In this document: positions 16,414-25,512 of the stretch, in pieces
Position numbering within the stretch: the first letter of the stretch is position 1
Layout: each line of letters starts with the position of its first letter
From: 2-12-FULL-35-23 sp965196985
GTDB lineage: Bacteria > Pseudomonadota > Gammaproteobacteria > UBA12402
Assembly: GCA_965196985.1 (NCBI GenBank)
Contig: CBDALO010000201.1
Span: forward strand, 1 to 64,000
Reading direction: 5' to 3'
DNA: 64,000 nucleotides
The notes under the pieces: model-generated
Databases searched by the model: none
What the model was told of the DNA's origin: nothing
What the model saw: the letters and a program-made list of their open reading frames with translations, nothing else
Position numbers and translations under genes: made by a program

Positions 16414-17766
16414 TAAATAATGAATAAACTTTTCGATAAAAGTCATAAACAGCAAACTGCCTATGAGAAAGTAATAACTAAACGTGACGGTAATGCCTTT
16501 GCCTGACATCAAACCAAACACCAAGATCATCGGGCCAAGCGTTAATCCAAACGACAGTAACACCGCTTGTAAAATCGGAATCTCTTGCGAAATTTCAGCT
16601 CTGTCTACCGTTGAATAAATAGCATCAACTCCTTGGGCTACATCCGCAGCCCCATGCGTAATTGCCGAGTGCATCGTGCCGTCACCCATACCAATTGGGC
16701 CGTTGTTAATACTCATCCACCCGCTGTAATAACGGCCAAAGCCCGAATTGGCGCCCACGTCATACAACATGTCACGAGCAATCACGTCATCCGAGGTCAC
16801 TTGTGAACCCACATGGGTAAAGGTTTTTACTTTCTGCAACCACACACCGACTTTCTCGCTTAAAGTTTGCGTGCCTAAGTGTGGGTTGGTGGGACTGTGT
16901 TGCCCGACTAAGTGCACCAGCTGTGCCTCTAACCCAATGTCGGGCGCTGACCACCATTGCTGGCACGTGGGGTAACCCCATTGACCGGGTTGTAAGCCGT
17001 GCTTTTTGTTGTAGTCTTGATACGGCCCAGGATATTCGCTTGAGGTAAACCCCGGTACTGGCCCGGTGGGATACAGTTTCGGGTAATACAAGCTTTGCAT
17101 CACGTGCGAACCGATCCAAGACAGATCGGTGACCCCACCGTAATTATTGAGCGTTTGCTCATAGGTGCTGGCTTGAGGCGATTGACTATCAAATTGCGCC
17201 CGTGCCGGTGCAAAGCATTCGTTTTGAAAACGCTCGACTTATTGTCTGACCGCAGGGGTTAAGCGCGTGGTGTCAATGGTGTTTTTAATGGCTTGCACAT
17301 CAGTCTTACACGGCAGTGTGGTAATCGCTGCATTGGTAAACCCTGAAAACCCCTCTAACACCACCGCCATCATAATGGGCATCTTGAGGTTGCTGTACTC
17401 TAGGTTAGCAAAGGCATCGTCATAGGTGGTGCCAGTGTCTTTAAACCTCGAGACGGTTGCATTCACCGCACACACGGGTTTATACGTGACGGCATCGACT
17501 TTTAACGGCCACGTCGGTGCAACAAAGACCATCACTGTAAACACCCACCCTAAAAAGTGAATCGCCACCCGTCGCAGTGAAGTGGATGCCCCGTTTTGAA
17601 TTTCCGATTCAAACGGCGTGGTGATGTTCTCAAAAAACAACACCAACAACGGCAAGAACAAAATACCCATCGAGGCGAGAATGTTAAACAAGGCATCAAA
17701 GAGTTTGACGCCAATTACGACACCGTAAATTTCAAGAGGGCCATTCATCATCATAAGCGCGTGCTC

Positions 17767-18664
17767 CTATTGCTGCGACTGCGTGTTTTTGTACACCGAG
17801 CCATTAATCATCCCGGCGGGTTGGGTGACATCATGCTCACTGACGGCACTCGCTTCGCGTTGTTGTTGTGAGCCAATAATCGCTTCGGCGGTTTGCGTCA
17901 TCAGGGCTTGGCGGACTTTAAATTGAAACAAAATGTTTTCGATGTCTTGTTGCAATTGATTGAGCGATTGCGTGATGGCAGCGAGTGCGGGTTTGAGGTT
18001 ATGCACCGGTTTGGTTTGTGAGCCTGCAATCAGCACACGACGTAACATCAAGGCTTCATCGATGGCATTTTGTAAGGCAATGTCTTGACTGAGTTTATTA
18101 ATGGCGAGCTGTCGGCCTTGCGGGGTTTTATTGCGAATGCCTTGAATGACCGCAGGCGTAATGAGCAATTCATTCGAGCTCACCGCTTGCAAGGCATCGG
18201 CGGTGGGGGCTGCTTGGGCATTAACGAGTGCGGCTAAGTGGGTAGCAAGCGTTTGTGCACAGGTGAGCTTGGCGTGTAACGGACAGGTTTGCACTAAGGT
18301 CATCAGGCCAGTCCCACGGGTGGTGTTGTCAGTGCCGGGTTTGGATGAAATGGTGATATCGCCTAACACCACTCGCGCCCATTGCCCCGCTTCATCAGCG
18401 GTTTTCCAATAACGCGCCAGTCCGCTGTTCGGTGCGGCTTGAGTGTGTTGGTTATCCAGGGCATTATTCGGATCGACCATGGCGTTATACCCTGCGACCA
18501 CCACATCATAAATGACTTTAATGGGTTTTTGGTTGCCTTGTGTGCCGCCGGAGTTTTGGCCTTTGTGTACCCACGGCACACCGTATTGATGCGGGTCTTT
18601 GGCTAAGGCTTTTTGGGCGTGATTGACATCAACGTCTTGGCCTTGCTTGGCTTGTTTTGCATAA
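17767..18664 (-). pseudogene. ICE conjugation protein, PFL_4711/TIGR03755-like, N-terminus lost
   Basis: A roughly 300-codon 3' part of a conjugation gene. The frame is open beyond the GTG at 18579 through K-Q-G-Q-D-V-D-V-N-H-A-Q-K-A-L-A-K to about 18664, where an IS5-like element cuts it. The text (DPHQYGVPWVHKGQNSGG, KPIKVIYDVVVAGYN, an RGTGLM segment) recalls the ICE protein family built on PFL_4711, a periplasmic or secreted part of the MPF-G transfer machinery; this is recall, not a search. It ends 12 bases before the next gene's start, so the two formed one operon. Confidence 0.7.
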
Positions 18665-19242
18665 GACCTTCTGCGAAACTAAATACTGGGCGAGCTTATG
18701 CTCGTTTGTAGTTTTAGAATCCGGCTTGAAGATTGAGAATCCCAGCAATAATATTAAATCTCATATTGTGTTTTCTGCGAAAATTCCTATACACCTCCCC
18801 AAGAATGCGGAATTTTTTAAATTTTAAGAATTGATGTTCAACCCTAATACGGATCTTGCTGTGATTACGGTTATCCTCTTTTTGTTGAGTAGTTAATTTG
18901 CCGCCTTTGGGCTTTTTATGAGGTAAGTTAACCAAGGGGTCAGTATGTTGAATTCCTTGGTATCCTAGATCAGCATATTTTTCTGCTGGTGGCAGTGGGC
19001 TGCCACGTTGTCGGATCTTAATATCATGAACCCTCCCAGGCATTGTTTGAGAGACGTTGATTATTTTTCCGGATGTACTCATTGCTATCTCCACCTTTTG
19101 AGTATGTCTTTTCTTTTTACCAGAATAATAATCTTTACGTGGCTTCTTCTTTTTGGGGCGCTGAATAGGCTGCTCCGTTACATCCATTAATATAGCGCAA
19201 ACCGCATCTTCTGTTAGGGTTCTGTCTTTTTTAATATGAATA
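18665..19242 (-). pseudogene. IS5-family (DDE_Tnp_4-like) transposase, 3' part
   Basis: The C-terminal part of a small DDE transposase. Basic stretches are followed by the aspartate in MPGRVHDIKI, ADLGYQGIQ and the helix with R-I-R-V-E-H-Q-F-L-K-F-K-K-F. The frame is open upstream to 19242, where an IS4-family end cuts it. The left boundary (AGACCTTCTGCGAAAC) resembles an IS5-type end and lies at the junction with the conjugation gene. Confidence 0.75.
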
Positions 19243-19979
19243 CTGAGAACTACCCAAAATTGTTATCTCCCTACCTGAACTGAATTCGATAATTCTTTTT
19301 GTTCTTCTTGAGAAACACTATTTTCTTTAAAAAATTGCTCTACTAAGTGATACGTTAGAAGTTTTCTAATACCCTTCGCAATAAAGTGTCGTGTCACCTT
19401 GCCCTTACCATCTCCTAATTTAGCTAGCATAATTGCGTAATCGTCATAAGCTTTTTCCTTACCTATCTCATACAAATATGAGGCCACATAAAAACATACA
19501 GCCAGTAGATTTTGTATCCCTTTAAAATTTTTTATCTGCATATTTTCCCAGCCTAGTCCTTCCTTGAGAAATTTAAAAACATATTCAATTTTCGCACGAG
19601 ATAGATAGGCTATGTATACCTCATACGCCTCATCAAAAGTCGTTACTTTTTTATTAGTTAATAGCAGCATGTCATTCTTAAAAATTCTCCTACCATCTCT
19701 GCCTGTAATTTGGATTTTAATTGCATTGAAGTTCTCAAACTCTCCAAAATAAATAGTTATTTTTCCGTCTTGTACGCAATTCTTTCCAACTGTTAACTTT
19801 TGGAATTGCTTTTCGCCTTGAGCATCAAAATCAGCGTTAATCAGCTTAAGCTTTTTACCATCATCACCTCTACCTTCTATTGTTCTTGTTATTTTTGAGC
19901 GAATAATAAAGTCTTGATCTAGGTTTGTATCAATTAGTGAGAGATAGTCATTATCATCAAACTCTCTATCTAGAATATG
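19243..19979 (-). mobile_element. IS4-family element type A, copy 3, left fragment
   Basis: The 3' part of the type A transposase gene (coding 19263 to 19979) with its CTGAGAACTACCC end. It is continuous in sequence with 31940-32679, from which it is separated by a 12-kb insertion flanked by the 8-bp duplication AGAATATG (19972-19979 and 31940-31947). Confidence 0.9.
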
Positions 19980-21417
19980 GATAGAGCGTTATTTTGTCTG
20001 TAAAAACCAACTTCAGTACTTAGAAAAACCTTTAAAATTCTAAATGGCACTCTATTGTACCTGTCTCATCGCATAATATCTTAAATTAATTATGCTAATC
20101 AATCTAAAAAATTATTTATACCTCAAATTTTTCTCCTCTCAAAATAAATTATTAACTTTTAGGTAATAGCAATTATATCTCGTTAATAAGAACAAGAATG
20201 ATCTATCCTAAAACCCTATGAAGCCTTATTATTCACTTCAACTTAAGTATCTAGGTGATCCGCTCCACTGGTCATCAATTTCCACTAAAACAGCTGATAC
20301 GAGCCTTAGGCACGATTCAGTATTAGGGAAAATTCCAACTGTATGCGTCCTTCTTTTTACCTCTCTGTTTACGCGCTCAGCTATGTTACTGGTTCTTAAT
20401 CTTTTTTGATGCGGCCTGTCAAAGTTCATCACTACTAAGCCCTCCGGTATATTCACTTCCAACCAAGAAGAAAGCTCTGGTGCTGTTTGCTGATATTTAT
20501 CTACCGCCATAGCCAATAGTCTTTCCGACTCATGAATGTTTGAGGCATTAAATATAGCTGTAATCTCCTCAGCTACTGGTTCCTTCATTGAGCGCTTTGG
20601 TATGTGAGCCTGAGCATTTTGCTGCAAATGAAATTGGCAGCGTTGCCAAGGAACACTGGGGAACACAGCTCTTCTAGCGGCTTTTAGGCCAGTATGAGCG
20701 TCGCTAGTAATCAACTCAATACCATGTATACCTCGCTCAACCAACTGCTGAAGAAAATCACGCCAATGTACCTCAGCCTCTGATAACGCTACAGAAACAC
20801 CTAGCACTGTTCTCTTGCCGGTTGATTCATCAAAGCCATAGGCTATCAATACCGCACAGTCTTGTACTGTGCCGCTAGTGCGCACCTTCTCATAACGTGC
20901 ATCTAGCCAAAGATATTTTATCTTTCCTAACGGCTTATTTCGCCATTTCTTTAAATCTTCATCCAACAATTTAGCGCAACGGCTTACCTCTGTGCTTGAA
21001 ATATCTGTTCCACAGAGTTGCTTTAGCACCTTTTCAACTTTGCGCGTGGAAACCCCATGCACATACATTTCAGCGACAGCCAGCTTAAGTGCTCTATCAG
21101 AGCGTACACCTCGCTCTAAGACTGATGGATAGAAGGCTTCATTGGAGTCTCTAACCTGCGGTATCTGTAGCTCAAGCTGACCTTGACCTGTGTTAATTAA
21201 CCTTGGTTTAAAGCCGTTCGCATATCCGTTTCTATCGCCAGTTCGCTCATAAGGACTGGCATTTAAATGGCGCTCCCTTTCTATTAACATAGCCTCATTC
21301 ATCAACCTGGAGACAAGCTTAGGTAAAGCTTCAAACCCCTCCATCGCTAAAACATGTATGGCTTCTTCGATTAAGTTCTCATTTTTATAGCAGCTCATTG
21401 TCATTCCTCTTTTTTGG
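19980..21417 (-). mobile_element. IS256-family element, copy 1, left part
   Basis: Begins with the GATAGAGCGTTATTTTG end and runs through the transposase gene to its 5' leader. There a composite transposon has inserted, duplicating TTTTTTGG (21410-21417 and 31838-31845). The missing right end is at 31838-31939. About 260 bp between 19980 and the transposase stop are non-coding element DNA. Confidence 0.9.
20238..21404 (-). CDS. IS256/Mutator-family transposase, copy 1
   Basis: 388 residues, full length. It has DDE residues in YLWLDARYEKVR, LITSDAHTGLKAA and SNIAERVNREVKRR, with the C/D-x2-H-type motif WQRCQFHLQQNA. The ATG follows AAAAGAGGAATGAC; a second ATG lies two codons later. Near-identical copies are at 28692-29858 and 46381-47547. 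The composite insertion just upstream (21418) separates it from the element's end and any promoter there. Confidence 0.9.
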   Translation of the reverse strand: MTMSCYKNENLIEEAIHVLAMEGFEALPKLVSRLMNEAMLIERERHLNASPYERTGDRNGYANGFKPRLINTGQGQLELQIPQVRDSNEAFYPSVLERGVRSDRALKLAVAEMYVHGVSTRKVEKVLKQLCGTDISSTEVSRCAKLLDEDLKKWRNKPLGKIKYLWLDARYEKVRTSGTVQDCAVLIAYGFDESTGKRTVLGVSVALSEAEVHWRDFLQQLVERGIHGIELITSDAHTGLKAARRAVFPSVPWQRCQFHLQQNAQAHIPKRSMKEPVAEEITAIFNASNIHESERLLAMAVDKYQQTAPELSSWLEVNIPEGLVVMNFDRPHQKRLRTSNIAERVNREVKRRTHTVGIFPNTESCLRLVSAVLVEIDDQWSGSPRYLS

Positions 21418-21442
21418 GGGTGCTGCCTCTATATAATGTAGG

Positions 21443-22752
21443 CTATATTACTGCTGGCACGCCAAAATCATTGACCTTCTCCCAAAACTGATCCCATCTG
21501 CCTTTAGTCTTTACTAGTGTTCTCAAGCATAAAACGATTTTCATTCCCTTGTCTTTCCAGCGCATTCCTGATCCGCCTAATCTTTGTTTAACAATTGTTT
21601 TACATGCTGCTTCAGTGACGCCAGAGCCAATTGGTGCATTCTGCTTAATCAAATTATGATACGACATTCGCTTTTCTTTAATATTATTTTCAAAATACGT
21701 AATTGTTCCTTCTAGCCTTTCTCTAAGCGATTTATTCAGTTTTTTATTTAGATGCTCTTTAAGCTCAGCAAGTATTCTACCTGCCGCACCTTTCTTGTGC
21801 TTTAAGTCATGACATCTCTCTTCGAGCCAAACATCACGCTCATCTCTTTCAGATTTTTTGGTAAATACTGCCTTTGATGCTTCGCCGAGATATTCAGTTG
21901 CATGCCAAAAATCTAAAATTTGCGTATCAGTATGTTTTTTTAGAAATGGCCAATTATTTTTTGCTCCATCAGCAACGCCAATTGTTTTAGCATCAGGGTA
22001 ATATTTCTTTTTCAGCTTTATTTCCTTTTCAAGCCTATTAAAGAATTCATCTTTTCCATATTCTGGTGATGCTGCAACGTAGGTTGTGTGCAGGCGTGCA
22101 CCATGCTTATCATACATGGAAATAGTTCCAACCATGCTCTCTCTATAACCATCATCAACGGTGAGAACATATGCACTATCTAAGCTAATACTTAGCATCT
22201 CAATGCCTGCATCAAGCTTTGGCTCTTCATATTCCCACTCAGCCTCTTTGGCTTGTGCAATACCGCCAACAAAATCAGTTGCCCGTTGCAAGTATGAATG
22301 TGAGATTTTACGGTTATGATTGACCTTGAGATCATCAATAACACTAGGAGCAAGTAAGTTTGAGTATTTATGTGAGATTATTTTGCAAATCGCGGTGTTG
22401 ATCCTTGGATAATTCTAGCCTTATCTTCTAAAGGACAAAAGATCTTCCCGCCTTTAGAGGTTTGATAAACATAACGCTTAACTCGAGCAACTCCATAAGG
22501 CGTTTGGTAATTTGCTTCATCTCTACTTCGTGCTGTTAGCTTTATTTTTCCAACATGGATAGGAGAGCCATCTGCATCAAACTTACTTAAAGCTTTTTCA
22601 GTGGCTAATGTTCCAACCTCATTAAGGCCGTCAAGAATTGCATCCTCACATTCAAGCATGGATCCTTTTAGTGGAAGCTTGAGCTCAATAGTTAATTCAT
22701 TATTTTCATCAGAGAGAATTCTAGCTAACATCCAAACACCATCCGTAATCAA
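21443..22752 (-). pseudogene. ISKra4-family transposase, one-base deletion
   Basis: Same gene as the intact 436-residue copies at 30502 and 38744. One A is missing from an A5 run (the GCAAAAATAATC of the intact copies reads GCAAAATAATC here), placing a stop at 22378-22380 after PRFAK. The second frame (22291 to 21443) carries the catalytic residues. The left end of its element is at 21418 and the right end at 22803. Confidence 0.9.
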
Positions 22753-22918
22753 GTTAAAGTGTATATTATGCTATATTTTCTACATTATATAAAGGCAGCA
22801 CCCCTGCAAACATAATCAGAATAAATCTATCGTAAGCGATCCAGCAAGTACACCCTAGTCAACTAGTTAAATTCATGTGACTGTATGCTTCCGCAAATAG
22901 TAACAAGGAGCTTACGGT

Positions 22919-23218
22919 ATGTCAGCAACAAATCCTGAAAATGAAAATGCTACTTACACAGATGCTTATTGGGAAAAACACCTTTCCGACTTTAAGCAAA
23001 GCAAGTTAACCAAAGCGAAATACTGCCGAGAGAATAACGTACCTTACACGCAGTTTCTCTATCGTTTGAGAAGAGAACAGCAAAAAACGCTAGCAAAGGT
23101 TGTTTGCGTGTCTGAGCAGCCAGCACAACCAGTGGCTGTCATGCAGGTCAACTCACACATACAGATTAGCTTTTATGACCAGGATAGCTTAGCGTCTTTG
23201 ATTCAGAGGCTTTGCTAA
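22919..23218 (+). CDS. tnpA: IS66-family accessory protein TnpA
   Basis: 99 residues with an N-terminal helix-turn-helix (W-E-K-H-L-S-D-F-K-Q-S-K-L-T-K-A-K-Y-C) as in IS66 TnpA proteins. The ATG is preceded by AAGGAGCTTACGGT. It overlaps tnpB by 7 bases, suggesting translational coupling. Confidence 0.8.
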   Translation: MSATNPENENATYTDAYWEKHLSDFKQSKLTKAKYCRENNVPYTQFLYRLRREQQKTLAKVVCVSEQPAQPVAVMQVNSHIQISFYDQDSLASLIQRLC

Positions 23219-23568
23219 TGTTTCAGAACTGGAAAACACCGATCTGGTTTTATCGTACCCCTGTGGACTTTAGAAAACAGATTGATGGCCTAGTAATGCT
23301 GATTGCCGATCATCTCTCAATGACCCCAAACTCAGGCCAGCTATTTCTTTTTCGTAACAGGCAGCGCGATAAAATAAAATTACTTTGGTACGACCAAAAT
23401 GGTTTTTGGCTTTGCTACAAACGATTAGAAAAAGGTAAGCTGAAGTTCCCTAGCGAAGCAGATGAGACTATCGAGTTGACCCAAGATCAGTTAAGCTGGT
23501 TATTGTCAGGTTTAAACTGGATGAAGCAAAAGTCATTACCCAAAGTCTCTCCCGAGTTTTTTTACTAA
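23212..23568 (+). CDS. tnpB: IS66-family accessory protein TnpB
   Basis: 118 residues with the TnpB hallmarks P-V-D-F-R-K-Q-I-D-G-L, G-Q-L-F-L-F-R-N-R and KLLWYDQNGFWLCYKRLEKG. It is needed with TnpA for IS66 transposition. A 228-bp gap separates it from tnpC. Confidence 0.9.
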   Translation: MLMFQNWKTPIWFYRTPVDFRKQIDGLVMLIADHLSMTPNSGQLFLFRNRQRDKIKLLWYDQNGFWLCYKRLEKGKLKFPSEADETIELTQDQLSWLLSGLNWMKQKSLPKVSPEFFY

Positions 23569-23796
23569 AATGGCAAAAAATGTCTTGACAGGTTTTTTCT
23601 GTGTTTTTTGATTTTACACGTGATTTTAATGCTTGTTTTATATCCTTAGCCCAGGCTTTGTGAGATCCGCTAGGAGTTGAAAAGAAAACATCACAATGAC
23701 CAGCTACCCCAAAAAAGTAATATGCGCTAACCAAGCGCCTGAGGAAGAAAATATTGCACTTAAAATGTCATGGTACACTTTGCAGTAGTTACTTGA

Positions 23797-25326
23797 ATGA
23801 GAAACGCAATGCAAACAGTCCCTAGTGAGCTTTTCTATCAACAAGTCGGAATAAATGAAAAGCTTTGTCATAAGCTTGAAATAGAACATGCTCGTGTTGA
23901 ACAGTATGCCGAGGCTTATGATCATTTGAAGATACAATTTGCTAAGCTCCAACGACAGCATTTTGGCAGTAAATCTGAGCGCTACATAGAAGATCAGTTG
24001 CCACTCTTCGGTGATCTCTCAACACCGGAGGATCAAGAAGATGATGAAGCAGTTGTTGTCTCTTCTCACAAACGTAAGAAGAAGGTCAAGAATGAATTAC
24101 CTGTGACGGTGAGAATCATTCCAGTACCTGATGACCAGCGTATTTGTCCTTGCGGTAAAGAAAAATGCCCAATGGGTTTTGAGACTAAAAAAATACTGAA
24201 CTACAAACCAGCTGTCTTTGAAATGATTGAAGAGCGCCGTGAAAAACTAGGCTGTGATTGCGAGCAAGGTGGTGTTACGGTTGCACCTAAGCCTTTACAT
24301 ATCCTACCTAAGGCCGAGGCGTCTGAATCATTACTAGCGCATTTAGTGTCTAGTAAAATCAGGGATAGACAACCCTTTTATCATTTAGAAAAACAACTAC
24401 GCTCACAATACGGCGTCAATCTATCCAGGCAAACTATGTCACGTTGGTTTATTGAGCTGACTAAACCTTTACAGCCGATTTATAATCTATTGAAGGATGA
24501 GCTGCTGGATTATGAAATAGCAAGTTGTGACGCGACTAAATTACAAGTCTTAAAAGAGCCTGGTCGACGGCCACAAACTAAGTCACTGATTCATTGCATG
24601 CGAGGTGGTGCTCCTGGTCGTGAGGTTATCCTGTTTGCCTATACGCCAAGTGACCACAGTGAGTTTCTAGTAGAATGGTTTCAAGGGTGGACTGGCAAGC
24701 TTCATACTGATGCAAGCCCTATATTCGACCAATTAGAAAATACCGGCGTTACGATCATTGCGCGCAACCTTCATGCCCGCAGGAAATTTGAAGAGATCAC
24801 CAAGGCGACCAAAAAGAATGGGTTAGCCGCTCATGCTATGCGGGTCTATAAAAAACTCTACCGGATTGAAAGAAAGGCGAAAGAAGAAGAGATGTCGCCT
24901 GAGCAACGCCTTGCGCTTCGGCAGAAAGAATCAAAACCGATTATGGATGAGTACAAGGAGTGGCTAGAGGAGTATTATCCAAAGGTTCTACCACAATCTC
25001 ATCTTGGCAGGGCAATGGAATATGTCATCAAGCATTGGGAAAACATGACTCGGTTTCTTGATGATGGTAGATGTGAGATTGATAACAATCACACAGAGAG
25101 AGACATTAAGCTCTTAGTGCTTGCAAGGAAGAACTTTCTATTTTGCGACACAATGCCAGGCGCTAACGCACTAGCAATGCATGCAAGTCTAGCTCTAACT
25201 GCTGAACTGCATCATCACAATGTCTGTCGATACTTCACCTATCTTTATGAGCGCCTACCACATTGCAAAACATTAGAAGATATTGAGGCACTGCTGCCAT
25301 GGAATGTGCCGCCGGATAGCACCTAG
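23797..25326 (+). CDS. tnpC: IS66-family transposase TnpC
   Basis: 509 residues, usual length. An N-terminal coiled coil leads into LQRQHFGSKSER, then a zinc-binding segment (ICPCGKEKCPMG) and a DDE core with ASCDATKLQ, LHTDASPIFD and GRCEIDNNHTERDIK, then the IS66 C-terminal region. The start ATG lies in MRNAMQTVPSEL; the second methionine is an alternative. Confidence 0.9.
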   Translation: MRNAMQTVPSELFYQQVGINEKLCHKLEIEHARVEQYAEAYDHLKIQFAKLQRQHFGSKSERYIEDQLPLFGDLSTPEDQEDDEAVVVSSHKRKKKVKNELPVTVRIIPVPDDQRICPCGKEKCPMGFETKKILNYKPAVFEMIEERREKLGCDCEQGGVTVAPKPLHILPKAEASESLLAHLVSSKIRDRQPFYHLEKQLRSQYGVNLSRQTMSRWFIELTKPLQPIYNLLKDELLDYEIASCDATKLQVLKEPGRRPQTKSLIHCMRGGAPGREVILFAYTPSDHSEFLVEWFQGWTGKLHTDASPIFDQLENTGVTIIARNLHARRKFEEITKATKKNGLAAHAMRVYKKLYRIERKAKEEEMSPEQRLALRQKESKPIMDEYKEWLEEYYPKVLPQSHLGRAMEYVIKHWENMTRFLDDGRCEIDNNHTERDIKLLVLARKNFLFCDTMPGANALAMHASLALTAELHHHNVCRYFTYLYERLPHCKTLEDIEALLPWNVPPDST

Positions 25327-25512
25327 CACGTGTTAGCTACGGAAGCAAGGACGCCCGTGGATCGCTTACAGATGTTTCACTGTCCCGGGTTATGGAGATA
25401 CCCGAACTATGCGTAAGAAATACCACATAAACAACCATGATTTTATCATATTATATTAACGATGAGCGATTATCATGAAACATATTGTTGATTGTTTTGA
25501 GGAAACTTAGTT

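Larger units (their letters stand above)
14800..17754 (-). pseudogene. Conjugation protein with TraG-N-like features, broken three ways
   Basis: It starts at the ATG cluster near 17754 behind AGGAG. Hydrophobic segments are at the N-terminus (ASMGILFLPLLVLFF, FLGWVFTVMVFVAP) and again later (LQAVLLSFGLTLGPMILVFG). The layout matches the TraG-N-type membrane protein of ICE (MPF-G, PFGI-1/ICEHin1056-like) transfer regions. Codons 17239-17241 are an in-frame TAA with the same frame continuing beyond it (VERFQNECFAPARA), a nonsense mutation. The IS4-family copy at 14945-16413 then splits the gene (TAAATA duplicated); the frame resumes as HYLELSLHASQSYG. The 3' end is lost at the transposon end at 14799. 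Confidence 0.75.
22832..25369 (+). mobile_element. IS66-family element, complete
   Basis: Inverted ends start GTAAGCGATCCA. The genes tnpA, tnpB and tnpC are in the standard order. The flanks (AAATCTATC left, AGATGTTTC right) do not show a duplication, so the neighbourhood has been rearranged since insertion. Confidence 0.85.

Noticed and set aside
20218..20409. 63-codon plus-strand frame, repeated at 28672 and 46361
   Set aside because: Antisense to the IS256 transposase 3' end and carried passively by the element.
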